A stretch of 42,409 bases of DNA. Source: an uncultured Prevotella sp. GTDB taxonomy: Bacteria > Bacteroidota > Bacteroidia > Bacteroidales > Bacteroidaceae. A program made the position numbers and the translations under genes. This document shows positions 34,478-42,330 of the stretch, one piece after another. Under the pieces are notes generated by a model. That model was given only the letters and a program-made list of their open reading frames with translations, did no database searches and was not told the origin of the DNA. The stretch is from assembly GCA_900539625.1 (NCBI GenBank), contig UQCW01000018.1:1-42409 (forward strand), in the 5' to 3' direction. How positions within the stretch are numbered: position 1 is the first letter of the stretch; every line of letters begins with the position of its first letter.

Positions 34478-34697
34478 GTTTCTTTTTGTGTTATTTTTAC
34501 TATACATCCATCCACCCGACATCTCTGATTTTTATGTGCCGCCCTCTTCAACAGATGGCCAGAATCATTTCATAAGAAAGTTGTCAAAATCATTTTATCA
34601 GATCAGATGCCCACTTATGCCATATTCCGTTGTCACAGTTTCAGAATATTCGCTACAAACTTAGCAATTTATTTTGGAACGACCGTGTTTGGCACAT

Positions 34698-34726
34698 AAA
34701 AAAACCCTCCCTTTTCGGGGAGGGTT
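34698..34726 (-). terminator. terminator of the rpmB-rpmG-DUF4295 operon
   Basis: AACCCTCCC (34703-34711) pairs with GGGAGGGTT (34718-34726). On the minus strand the stem is followed by TTTTTTT. It lies 23 bases past the DUF4295 stop codon. Confidence 0.9.
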
Positions 34727-34748
34727 CAATTTTATTTGAAACTTTAAA

Positions 34749-34907
34749 TTAGTTCTTGAAGAAATCCTTAACGGCTTCATTCGGAACCATTTGTTCGTCA
34801 AAAATATATGCACCAGTCTTAGGGCTCTTTACCATTTTGATCACCTTAGTATAAGAACGACCATCGGTCTTACCCTCCTGAAGTGTAGCGACTGTTTTCT
34901 TTGCCAT
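34749..34907 (-). CDS. DUF4295 small protein
   Basis: This is a 52-residue basic protein, MAKKTVATLQEGKTDGRSYT onward, ending NEAVKDFFKN. Members of this family are found in Bacteroidetes next to the L28 and L33 genes, and a ribosome-associated role is likely but unproved. It is the third gene of the operon, 34 bases after rpmG, and is followed by the operon terminator. Confidence 0.88.
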   Translation of the reverse strand: MAKKTVATLQEGKTDGRSYTKVIKMVKSPKTGAYIFDEQMVPNEAVKDFFKN

Positions 34908-34941
34908 GGTTTATAATTGAATAGAGTTATAAGATAATGTA

Positions 34942-35133
34942 TTATTTAATCTCCTTGTGAATCGTCATTCTCTTGAGGATAGGATTGTATTTTTTCAATT
35001 CCAAACGCTCAGGAGTATTCTTACGGTTCTTTGTAGTAATATATCGAGACGTTCCTGGCAGACCGCTCTCTTTCATTTCAGTACATTCGAGAATTACTTG
35101 TACTCTATTGCCTTTTGCTTTCTTTCCAGCCAT
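34942..35133 (-). CDS. rpmG: 50S ribosomal protein L33
   Basis: This is a large-subunit protein near the E site. The 63-residue protein is recognised by RVQVILECTEMKESGLPGTS, then RYITTKNRKNTPERLELKKY and NPILKRMTIHKEIK. Only one cysteine is present (ECTEM), so it is the C-minus type that does not bind zinc. It follows rpmB by 13 bases. Confidence 0.96.
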   Translation of the reverse strand: MAGKKAKGNRVQVILECTEMKESGLPGTSRYITTKNRKNTPERLELKKYNPILKRMTIHKEIK

Positions 35134-35146
35134 TGTATCGAATTAA

Positions 35147-35407
35147 TTAGCCAATTACTTTAATATTTTTCCAATCGCAATATCCCTTGGATACGGCATT
35201 ATTAAGTGCAGCATCAAGACCAACCTTATTGATGAGGCGCAAACCAGCTGCGCTGATCTTGAGGCTAATCCAGCAGTCCTGCTCAACGTAGTAGAATTTC
35301 TTTGTAAACAAGTTCACATCGAAAGTACGCTTTGTGCGGCGCTTTGAGTGAGAAACATTATTGCCAACCATGGCTTTTTTCCCTGTAATCTGACAAATCT
35401 TAGACAT
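35147..35407 (-). CDS. rpmB: 50S ribosomal protein L28
   Basis: This is a large-subunit protein needed for assembly. The 86-residue protein starts MSKICQITGKKAMVGNNVSH and continues with SKRRTKRTFDVNLFTKKFYY and WISLKISAAGLRLINKVGLD, all typical of L28. It is the first gene of the L28-L33-DUF4295 operon and is preceded by a strong promoter and a leader of about 136 bases with alternative pairings. Confidence 0.97.
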   Translation of the reverse strand: MSKICQITGKKAMVGNNVSHSKRRTKRTFDVNLFTKKFYYVEQDCWISLKISAAGLRLINKVGLDAALNNAVSKGYCDWKNIKVIG

Positions 35408-35456
35408 TGCTATCGCTTGTTATTTTATTTAGAGCTTTTTGAATTGCCTGTCCCGT

Positions 35457-35523
35457 GCAAGAGAGCTTCGGATGTTATTGTTGCGTAATCTTGGGGTGGT
35501 ACCCTCCGCCACTCTTGCGAAGC
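35457..35523 (-). promoter_or_regulatory. rpmB leader with mutually exclusive stems
   Basis: GCAAGAG (35457-35463) can pair with CTCTTGC (35512-35518), and GCTTCG (35465-35470) can pair with CGAAGC (35518-35523). The order means both cannot form as a simple nested stem, so a switch or a pseudoknot is possible. A small GGGT/ACCC hairpin lies between. This may be an autoregulatory site for a ribosomal protein. No family was recognised. Confidence 0.3.
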
Positions 35524-35543
35524 GACAATTCATTTTCGGGGTG

Positions 35544-35574
35544 CAAAGTTAGTGATTATATTTCTTTCTGCAAA
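35544..35574 (-). promoter_or_regulatory. promoter of the rpmB operon
   Basis: On the minus strand TTTG (35571-35574) and TAACTTTG (35544-35551) are 19 bases apart, a full Bacteroidetes promoter. Confidence 0.75.
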
Positions 35575-35654
35575 ATTTACAGGCACTTAATTACGCGTTT
35601 TTTTCACTCCAAATAAATATCCCGAACAAATCAAGCGCCGAAATGCCCCAAACA

Positions 35655-36320
35655 TCACAACAGCCCAACCATTCTTTCCAAATCTTGCACGTTCCAGACG
35701 AAATGCGCATCAGGATATTTTCCCCGCAAGAAATCCTCGTCACGAAATCCCCACAAAACGCTCAGACAGGGAATGCCAACAGCCTTGGCGGTTTCGATAT
35801 CCACTTCCGAATCTCCAACATAAACCGTCTGTTCGCAAGTGCTCCGAAGTTCCCCCATAGCCTTCAAAACGGAATCCGGAAACGGTTTTCTGCGAACATC
35901 GGCGCTTTCTCCGATTGCAACGCTTATCACATCTCTGAAAAATCTTTCATTTAATTCCGTCACCGCTGGCTGCAATTTGTTTGAAACAATAGCCAACTTA
36001 AATCCCTTTTCTTTAAGTGCCCTCAGCATTTCAACGATGCCCTCGTATGGCCTTGTTGCATCAAGACAATGGTCAACGTAATGCGCCCTAAACGACTGAA
36101 AAACGGGAAAGAAACGTTCCTCATGGCTGGCAATGCGTTCACCAACGGCTTTTTCCATCAAAAACCGGATTCCGTTACCGAGAAAAGACCTCACTTCCTG
36201 CTTTGTACGTAGCGGCAATCCATGTTTTTCCAGCGCATAGTTCACACTCTCCACCAAGTCGTCCAACGTGTCAAGGAGCGTTCCGTCAAGATCAAAAACG
36301 ACAGTGTCTACCTTATTCAT
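35655..36320 (-). CDS. HAD family phosphatase (phosphoglycolate phosphatase-like)
   Basis: This is a cytoplasmic phosphatase of the HAD superfamily. The start MNKVDTVVFDLDGTLLDTLD gives 221 residues. The frame extends to 36347 without added motif. Motif I is DLDGTLLD (nucleophile and acid Asp), motif II VSNKLQP, the Lys lies nearby, and motif III/IV is VGDSEVDIETAKAVG. The helical cap in residues about 15-80 is the type seen in Gph phosphoglycolate phosphatases and other phosphoryl-sugar phosphatases. The substrate is not settled by sequence. The gene is monocistronic, with a -7 element CAAATTTA (36345-36352) upstream and repeat copy D beyond it. Confidence 0.88.
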   Translation of the reverse strand: MNKVDTVVFDLDGTLLDTLDDLVESVNYALEKHGLPLRTKQEVRSFLGNGIRFLMEKAVGERIASHEERFFPVFQSFRAHYVDHCLDATRPYEGIVEMLRALKEKGFKLAIVSNKLQPAVTELNERFFRDVISVAIGESADVRRKPFPDSVLKAMGELRSTCEQTVYVGDSEVDIETAKAVGIPCLSVLWGFRDEDFLRGKYPDAHFVWNVQDLERMVGLL

Positions 36321-36344
36321 AATTCTTTTTTCTGTTTTCGGCTG

Positions 36345-36352
36345 CAAATTTA
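36345..36352 (-). promoter_or_regulatory. -7 element of the HAD phosphatase gene
   Basis: On the minus strand TAAATTTG matches TAnnTTTG, 25 bases before the start codon. No clear -33 partner is seen. Confidence 0.4.
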
Positions 36353-36380
36353 TAGAAAAGAATAGAAAAGAAACGTGCTG

Positions 36381-36461
36381 AGTAATGACGAAAGAATAAG
36401 CTGGTCAATTTTGACAGGGCATAAGAATATAAAATTGGTCAAGTTATTTTTTACCTTTACT
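36381..36461 (-). repeat. MITE-like repeat, short form (copy D)
   Basis: This 81-bp element has inverted ends AGTAATGACGAAAGAATAAG and the complement of AGTAAAGGTAAAAAATAACT, with TTTTGACAGGGCATAAG between. It is the reverse orientation of copy C, lacks the long-form centre, and sits upstream of the HAD phosphatase gene. Confidence 0.65.
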
Positions 36462-36463
36462 AA

Positions 36464-36757
36464 AGAACCGCCATTGATTACAATTCGAAGCAAAGAAAAA
36501 AAGCCGCCAATCCCACGTCAGCCCCTCATGGCGAGTTTGGGCCAAAGGTTGCTGTACCCAACAATTTCATCAACAAAGTTACGGAAATCTCCCCGTCCAC
36601 CCAAAGAAACCTGCAAGAAAAATCCACGCAAACGGCCGTTGAATCTGTCGTTAAATCTATCGAAATGGAAGGTGGAGACATCCAAGCCAAACGAAATCAT
36701 GCAATTCAATCAAAAGTTTCAAGCTGCGGATTTGTTCGTGTACACGGATTGCGCTAA
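36464..36757 (+). pseudogene. possible gene fragment next to repeat copy D
   Basis: A 97-codon frame without a start codon opens right at the edge of repeat copy D and ends with TAA. Its translation looks protein-like (KVAVPNNFINKVTEISPSTQ, then AVESVVKSIEMEGGDI) but matches no family I know. It could be the 3' remnant of a gene cut by the element. Another frame (36375-36767) overlaps it and starts inside the repeat, which argues against that frame being real. Confidence 0.25.
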
Positions 36758-36762
36758 CTTTG
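36731..36762 (+). promoter_or_regulatory. promoter upstream of the outer-membrane barrel gene
   Basis: TTTG (36731-36734) and TAACTTTG (36755-36762) are exactly 20 bases apart. The leader to the barrel-protein start would be about 195 bases. It overlaps the end of the possible gene fragment. Confidence 0.7.
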
Positions 36763-36792
36763 CATGATAAATAGTGGCAGTCTTTCATTCTT

Positions 36793-36933
36793 ATGTGTAT
36801 CTGCACTTCTAATCAGAGCACACGGATAACACAGACTGCGCCCCTCGGCAAAGCATCCCAAGGCGGCGGAAAATCCGTATTTGGTTTACATCGCATGCAG
36901 ATAATATATGAATCTATTCCGACACCTATTTAA
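36793..36933 (+). CDS. possible 46-codon leader ORF
   Basis: This frame starts MCICTSNQSTRITQTAPLGK and ends with TAA 3 bases before the first possible ATG of the barrel gene. It lies wholly within the predicted leader. Tight spacing might mean translational coupling or a regulatory peptide. There is no family support, and chance is the simpler view. Confidence 0.2.
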   Translation: MCICTSNQSTRITQTAPLGKASQGGGKSVFGLHRMQIIYESIPTPI

Positions 36934-36963
36934 AACATGCTAAAAAATCCGACATCTGTTCCA

Positions 36964-38187
36964 ATGAGAAAAAAAATATTACTCACATTATTTTATATTA
37001 TCGGCTGCGTCTATGGTGTAGCTAGTTCCGGCATAACATGCTGCAACATGGCTCCGGCGGACTCTGCCGACATGCTCATGCAGGCAGACACAGCAAGAGC
37101 GAATGGCGGAACAACGGAAAACGCGCGCAAAGAGCAGGGCATCATCCGGCGCGTCTGCAATTATTTCCTTGATGCCAACAAGACCTCGAACCGCAAATTT
37201 GACTTCGGGGTGCTACCTGGTCCCCACTATTCCTCCACCGTCGGACTCGGACTCGGCGTTGTTGCAACAGGCCTGTATTCGCTCGACCGCTCTGATTCAA
37301 CGCTTCAAAAATCCAACGTCACGCTCTATGGCGACATCACCACAAAAGGATTTCTGATGCTCGGACTTAAAGGCAACAACATATTCAAAAAAGACAAATA
37401 CAGGTTAGACTATCGTCTCTATGCCTATACTTTCCCGACACATTTCTGGGGCATCGGCTTCGACAAGGGAAAGCGAGACGAAAACGACACGGAATACCGC
37501 CGCATCAAGTTCGACGCAATGATGCGCTTTCTCTTTAAGATTGCCCCAAGATTGTACATGGGACCAACTGCAAATTTCCAATTTGCACAGGCGCAGGATA
37601 TAGACCCCGTCGGGGTACCGCTTTTTGAAGGACAAGACAAGACAACTCGAACGCAGTCGTTGGGGCTGACACTCACCTATGATTCGCGCGACTTCATCCT
37701 CAACGCCAACCGTGGATTTTTCTTACAACTCGACCAAACCTTCGCGCCACGCTTTCTCGCCAACAGTTATTGCTTCTCTGCCACTGACGTCACGGCGAGC
37801 ACCTATACCAGAATCTGGAAGGGCGGCATTTTGGCAACGGAATTCCATTCCCATTTCATCTACGGGAAACCGGCATGGAGCATGATGAGCGATGCAGGAT
37901 CGAGCAGCAGGCTTCGTGGATACTACGAAGGACGATACCGCGACAAAAACATTGCCGAACTGCAAGTGGAGCTCCGCCAGCACATTGTCGGGCGCCACGG
38001 CATAGCCCTCTGGGGCGGCGTCGGAGAGGTGTTTCCCGATTTCCAGTCAATGAGATGGGAAAAAATTCTGCCCAACGCTGGCATCGGTTATAGATGGGAA
38101 TTCAAAAAACGCGTGAATGTCCGCGTTGACTATGGATTCACAAGAGACGGCGGCGGATTCATATTCAACATCAACGAGGCATTTTAG
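36964..38187 (+). CDS. BamA/TamA (D15)-like outer-membrane barrel protein
   Basis: This is a predicted outer-membrane beta-barrel of the surface antigen D15 type. The start MRKKILLTLFYIIGCVYGVA opens a signal peptide. An ATG at 36937 adds 9 residues. The 407-residue protein has no POTRA domains, so it is the barrel-only form. Evidence is alternating amphipathic strands (for example RLDYRLYAYTFPTHFWGIGF), SLGLTLTYDSRDFILNANRGFFL-type strand pairs and the C-terminal barrel strand VRVDYGFTRDGGGFIFNINE ending in Phe. Barrel-only members are often found near secreted enzymes, and the function is unknown. The PCMD gene follows after 187 bases. Confidence 0.85.
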   Translation: MRKKILLTLFYIIGCVYGVASSGITCCNMAPADSADMLMQADTARANGGTTENARKEQGIIRRVCNYFLDANKTSNRKFDFGVLPGPHYSSTVGLGLGVVATGLYSLDRSDSTLQKSNVTLYGDITTKGFLMLGLKGNNIFKKDKYRLDYRLYAYTFPTHFWGIGFDKGKRDENDTEYRRIKFDAMMRFLFKIAPRLYMGPTANFQFAQAQDIDPVGVPLFEGQDKTTRTQSLGLTLTYDSRDFILNANRGFFLQLDQTFAPRFLANSYCFSATDVTASTYTRIWKGGILATEFHSHFIYGKPAWSMMSDAGSSSRLRGYYEGRYRDKNIAELQVELRQHIVGRHGIALWGGVGEVFPDFQSMRWEKILPNAGIGYRWEFKKRVNVRVDYGFTRDGGGFIFNINEAF

Positions 38188-38374
38188 TCATGGCGTAAGA
38201 AATCTGAAAAAAGAGCCGACAAAGGGAGGTAGAACTCCCCGGACGCATAAAACCACATTCGCCCGAATCAGACAAACTGCCAACAACTCCACCACACAGC
38301 ATCTCCACATAGACAATAACATACCGAAACCTGCAGCAACGCAACACCGCTGCTGCAAAAAAACAAGATAAAGA

Positions 38375-39391
38375 ATGAAGAAAAAGACGCTTTTGACCGT
38401 CATGGCCATTCTCGCAAACGGCTTGCTCGCAATGCACGCCAGAACACAATCACCTGAAATCAATCAAAGCGATGTTGAAAAAGAACTAAACGAGAAAATT
38501 GAGTTTTTCAACTTTGGCAGGTTCGACACATGGCTCACGAGAAACATCAAAGAAAGCGGCATCATCGGCGGCAAAACCAAAACGCTTTATGAGATTGCCC
38601 CCAATGCGACGTGGAACAACAACAATCCTTATCACGGACTCGGCGGTTCGCCCTGGGCCACGTCAAACGTGCTGGCAAAGGTTTCTGGCATAACCAAGAC
38701 CAACACATCTGTCTACAGGGAAGCCCGCCCCGGCCACGGCTACTGCGCCAAGCTCTACACACATCTTGAGGAATGCAAAGTGCTGGGCATCGTCAACATC
38801 AAGGTGCTCGCCGCAGGATCCATCTATTTAGGACAAACACAAGAACCCATCACGGGAACCTCCAATCCGATGAGCAAGCTTGATGCCGGGCTGGCATTCC
38901 ACAAACGTCCGAAAGCCATCATGTTCGACTATCGCGTTAAACTCTCTGGAAAACCCAATAGAGTCAAGCAGACAGGATTCAGCAAAGTGCAAACCATTGC
39001 CGGCATAGACATGCCCGATGTCATTCTCTATCTCCAGAAGCGGTGGGAAGACGCTAAAGGCAACATACACGCCAAGAGAGTGGGAACCCTGGTCCACCAT
39101 TTCAGCCGCTCCACAAACGGATGGGTAAACAACGCCAAATTCCCCATACATTATGGCAACATAACGGGGCAGGCTTTCTTCAAAAACTATATGGGGCTCA
39201 CTTCAGGAGGCAACACCAAATACGCCAAAAATAGCAAAGGAAAGATGGTAAAAGTCATCGAAGAAGGCTGGGCTGGTGAGAGCGAAACCCCAACACACAT
39301 CGTCCTCCAGTTCGATTCGAGCCACGGCGGCGCATACATCGGCAGTGTCGGAAACACACTTTGGATTGACAACCTGCGACTAGTTTACTGA
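38375..39391 (+). CDS. PCMD domain protein (putative carbohydrate metabolism domain)
   Basis: This encodes a 338-residue exported protein (signal peptide MKKKTLLTVMAILANGLLAM). The C-terminal half matches the PCMD family of Bacteroidetes, ending with HIVLQFDSSHGGAYIGSVGN and TLWIDNLRLVY, where a beta-sandwich finishes. Typical features also include PWATSNVLAK and ARPGHGYCAKLYTHLEECKV early on. There is no lipobox Cys, so it is probably periplasmic or secreted. Members are often linked to glycan-use loci, but no such genes lie here. The function is unproved. Confidence 0.85.
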   Translation: MKKKTLLTVMAILANGLLAMHARTQSPEINQSDVEKELNEKIEFFNFGRFDTWLTRNIKESGIIGGKTKTLYEIAPNATWNNNNPYHGLGGSPWATSNVLAKVSGITKTNTSVYREARPGHGYCAKLYTHLEECKVLGIVNIKVLAAGSIYLGQTQEPITGTSNPMSKLDAGLAFHKRPKAIMFDYRVKLSGKPNRVKQTGFSKVQTIAGIDMPDVILYLQKRWEDAKGNIHAKRVGTLVHHFSRSTNGWVNNAKFPIHYGNITGQAFFKNYMGLTSGGNTKYAKNSKGKMVKVIEEGWAGESETPTHIVLQFDSSHGGAYIGSVGNTLWIDNLRLVY

Positions 39392-39463
39392 CAAACAAAC
39401 GGGCTCTGAATTGTTTTTTACAACGCATCCCTTAAGAACATACCATAATAAACAAAATACAAC

Positions 39464-40312
39464 ATGCACACAGTAGACGAATTAAACGACCTCCTCATCG
39501 ACCTTTCTTTTTCTGAAGACATAGGAGACGGCGACCACACAACGCTTTGCTGCATTCCAGACGATGCCATGGGAAAATCGCAGCTCATCATCAAAGAAGA
39601 CGGTATCCTGGCCGGCATCCGAATCGCAAAAGAAGTATTTCATCGCTTCGACGCCTCGATGCAGGTTCAAGTGCTCATTGAAGACGGCAGCCACGTGAAG
39701 AAGGGCGATGTCGCCATGATTGTCACAGGAAAAGTTCGCAGCCTCCTACAAACAGAGCGACTGATGCTCAACATCATGCAGCGCATGAGCGGAATTGCCA
39801 CCATGACCGCAAAATACGTAGATCGACTCAAAGGCACAAACACCCGCGTTCTCGACACGAGAAAAACCACGCCAGGAATGCGAATGCTGGAGAAAGAAGC
39901 TGTGAAAATCGGAGGCGGCGTCAACCACCGCATCGGACTTTTCGATATGATTCTCCTGAAAGACAACCACATTGACTTTGCCGGAGGCATCGCCAATGCC
40001 CTCGACAGATGTGCAGAATATCAGCGCGAAAAAGGGCTACACCTGAAAGTGGAAATCGAAGTGAGATCGTTCGACGAAATCCGCCAAGTGCTCAACCACG
40101 GCGGCGTTGACAGAATCATGCTCGACAATTTCTCCGTTGAAGACACGCGAAAAGCCGTTGAGATGATCAACCACCGCTACGAAACGGAATCCTCTGGCGG
40201 CATCACGATCGACACACTGCGCGACTATGCAGAATGCGGTGTTGACTATATCTCCGTCGGAGCGCTCACCCACTCAGTTGCCGGCCTTGACATGTCTTTC
40301 AAGGCGTGCTGA
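39464..40312 (+). CDS. nadC: nicotinate-nucleotide pyrophosphorylase (carboxylating)
   Basis: This enzyme converts quinolinate and PRPP to nicotinate mononucleotide in de novo NAD synthesis. The 282-residue length is standard. Motifs are EDIGDGDHTT near residue 18, LLQTERLMLNIMQRMSGIAT, DTRKTTPGMRMLEKEAVKIG (substrate binding) and RIGLFDMILLKDNHIDFAGG, then VEIEVRSFDEI and MLDNFSVEDTRKAV. The C-terminus DYISVGALTHSVAGLDMSFK is typical. nadA and nadB are not in the window. A large hairpin follows 26 bases after the stop codon. Confidence 0.97.
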   Translation: MHTVDELNDLLIDLSFSEDIGDGDHTTLCCIPDDAMGKSQLIIKEDGILAGIRIAKEVFHRFDASMQVQVLIEDGSHVKKGDVAMIVTGKVRSLLQTERLMLNIMQRMSGIATMTAKYVDRLKGTNTRVLDTRKTTPGMRMLEKEAVKIGGGVNHRIGLFDMILLKDNHIDFAGGIANALDRCAEYQREKGLHLKVEIEVRSFDEIRQVLNHGGVDRIMLDNFSVEDTRKAVEMINHRYETESSGGITIDTLRDYAECGVDYISVGALTHSVAGLDMSFKAC

Positions 40313-40338
40313 CCTCCCCGTCGGGAGAAAACCACAAA

Positions 40339-40385
40339 GGGTGTCCTGAAAAATCAACCCAACCTGGGTTCTTTTCAGGACACCC
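40339..40385 (+). terminator. large hairpin after nadC
   Basis: GGGTGTCCTGAAAA (40339-40352) pairs perfectly with TTTTCAGGACACCC (40372-40385). An inner 6-bp stem (AACCCA/TGGGTT) fills most of the loop. It is followed by CTTCTTCC rather than a T-run, so termination is plausible but the hairpin could also be a processing signal or small repeat. Confidence 0.55.
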
Positions 40386-40528
40386 CTTCTTCCGTAAAAA
40401 CAAGCTCCGCCGCTATATAAGGTGAAGCCGTCATCGCCGCCCATCCCCCCTTCTTTTTGGGGAGGGAGCAATACAGCTTTCCTATAACAAGACAAAACTG
40501 TTTTCCCTCAAGGACATAAAATAAAAAC

Positions 40529-42172
40529 ATGCAAAAAACCATCATTACCCTCCTTCTGCTTGCCGCCTGCATCATCCAATCTCCGGCATGCACTAGTTTT
40601 CTCGTAGGCAAAAAAGCCTCGACAGACGGTTCCACATTCATCACCTACAACCAAGACTCCTTCGGCATGTATGGTTCGCTGGGCCTCTACCCCGCCGCCC
40701 GCCATCCCAAAGGCACCATGCGCCGCATCGTCGACGGCGACACCAACCATTTTCTCGGATACATCCCCGAAGCCGAAACAACATATTCCGTTGTCGGAAA
40801 CATCAACGAGCACCAAGTGTCTGTCATGGAAACCACCTTCGGAGGCCGCGAAGAACTCGTTGACACCGCAGGCACCATCGACTATGTCAGCCTCATGACC
40901 ATCGCCCTGCAGCGGTCGAAAACCGCACGCGAAGCCATTGCCGTCATGACCACGCTGACACAGAAACACGGCTATGCCAGCAGCGGTGAATCCTTCTCCA
41001 TCGCCGACCCCAACGAGGTGTGGATCCTTGAAATGATTGGCAAAGGCCCCGAAGAGAAAGGCACCGTGTGGGTGGCCATACGTATCCCCGACGATTGCAT
41101 CGCTGTCCATGCCAACCAAAGCCGCATCCATAAGTTCAACCTCAAAGACAAGGCCAACGTAATGTATTCAAAAGACGTCATCTCCTTTGCTCGCAAAAAA
41201 GGCTATTTCAAGGGCAAAGACGCCGACTTCTCATTTGCAGACGCCTACGCTCCCGCCGATTTCTCGGCCATACGCATCTGCGAGGCACGCGCATGGAGCT
41301 TCTTCAACAAATGGGTCGACGGAATGGAGAAATACCTGCCCTATGCCGACGGCAAGCATATCAAAACGGCCGAAACCATGCCCCTATACTTCAAGCCGAG
41401 AACACCGCTTTCCCTCCACGACCTCATGGTCTCCATGCGCGACCACTTCGAAAACACGCCGTTCGCCATCCAAGGAGATGCCGGAGCAGGGTTATACGAC
41501 ATGCCCTACCGCCCATCTCCCCTCTTCTTCACCCACAACGGACGGAAATATTTCAACGAGCGCCCCATCTCAACGATGCAAACAGCCTCCACGATGATAG
41601 CGCAGATGCGCCGCGACTTGCCCAATGCCATCGGGGGGATACTGTGGTTCGGAAACGACGACCCCAACATGGTGGCCTACACGCCCGTCTATTGCTGCGC
41701 TCAACGCATCCCCGCATGCTACGCCCCCGAAACAGCCAACGACGTGACCTTCTCATGGGAATCAGCTTTCTGGGTGTGCAATTGGGTTGCCAATATGACC
41801 TACCCGAGATATTCCATGCTTTTCCCGAGTCTCGAAAAACAGAGAGACGCTCTGGAAACTGCCTACATCAACAACCAAAAAAACGTTGAACAGAAAGCCA
41901 TCGGCCTCTACAACTCAAATCCCAAGGAGGCCGCAACCTTCCTGACAGACTATTCCGTTAACTGCGCTCAAGACATGCTCAAAACCTGGAAAAAACTGGG
42001 AGAATACATGATTGTAAAATACAACGACATGGTCGTCAAGCCAGAATCCGCCGACGGAAAATTTCTCCTTACACCCGACGGCATCGCCGTCCCACCAACA
42101 CGTCCAGGCTACAGCGAAAAGGCAAAAGAAATGCTCATCAGAGACACAGGCGACAAATACCTGCTGGAATAA
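40529..42172 (+). CDS. C69 family dipeptidase (secreted)
   Basis: This is an N-terminal-nucleophile dipeptidase of family C69 (PepD type). The 547-residue precursor has a signal peptide MQKTIITLLLLAACIIQSPA. Cleavage before Cys21 exposes the nucleophile in CTSFLVGKKASTDGSTFITY, the family start. Other core features are YNQDSFGMYGSLGLYPAARH, NINEHQVSVMETTFGGREEL and WVAIRIPDDCIAVHANQSRI. It acts in the periplasm or outside the cell and completes peptide breakdown. It does not share an operon with nadC, since a hairpin and 216 bases intervene. Confidence 0.93.
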   Translation: MQKTIITLLLLAACIIQSPACTSFLVGKKASTDGSTFITYNQDSFGMYGSLGLYPAARHPKGTMRRIVDGDTNHFLGYIPEAETTYSVVGNINEHQVSVMETTFGGREELVDTAGTIDYVSLMTIALQRSKTAREAIAVMTTLTQKHGYASSGESFSIADPNEVWILEMIGKGPEEKGTVWVAIRIPDDCIAVHANQSRIHKFNLKDKANVMYSKDVISFARKKGYFKGKDADFSFADAYAPADFSAIRICEARAWSFFNKWVDGMEKYLPYADGKHIKTAETMPLYFKPRTPLSLHDLMVSMRDHFENTPFAIQGDAGAGLYDMPYRPSPLFFTHNGRKYFNERPISTMQTASTMIAQMRRDLPNAIGGILWFGNDDPNMVAYTPVYCCAQRIPACYAPETANDVTFSWESAFWVCNWVANMTYPRYSMLFPSLEKQRDALETAYINNQKNVEQKAIGLYNSNPKEAATFLTDYSVNCAQDMLKTWKKLGEYMIVKYNDMVVKPESADGKFLLTPDGIAVPPTRPGYSEKAKEMLIRDTGDKYLLE

Positions 42173-42264
42173 TAAAACATGCGACGCTTCAAACGCTGGG
42201 GAGCGATAATAGTTGAAACGCCGCATACTTTACTTGACTTTATATACTAAGAAAACCATATCAA

Positions 42265-42286
42265 GGGGGGCACAATAAGCCCCCCC
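42265..42286. other. G/C-rich hairpin downstream of the C69 gene
   Basis: GGGGGGC and GCCCCCC flank ACAATAA to give a 7-bp stem. A run of A follows on the plus strand, so it does not look like a plus-strand terminator. It may be a second hairpin for transcripts coming from the right. Confidence 0.35.
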
Positions 42287-42290
42287 AAAA

Positions 42291-42330
42291 AAAGATTCAG
42301 CCTGATTCACGTGCGCGTGAATCAGGCTGA
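42291..42330 (-). terminator. terminator of the partial minus-strand gene
   Basis: TCAGCCTGATTCACG (42297-42311) and CGTGAATCAGGCTGA (42316-42330) form a perfect 15-bp stem with a 4-base loop. On the minus strand the stem runs into CTTTTTTT. The stop codon of the gene at the right edge lies within the right arm. Confidence 0.8.

Noticed and set aside
36375..36767. 130-residue plus-strand ORF
   Set aside because: Its start lies inside repeat copy D and the translation is a Lys/Pro/Ser-rich string without family features. Another frame over the same stretch looks more protein-like.
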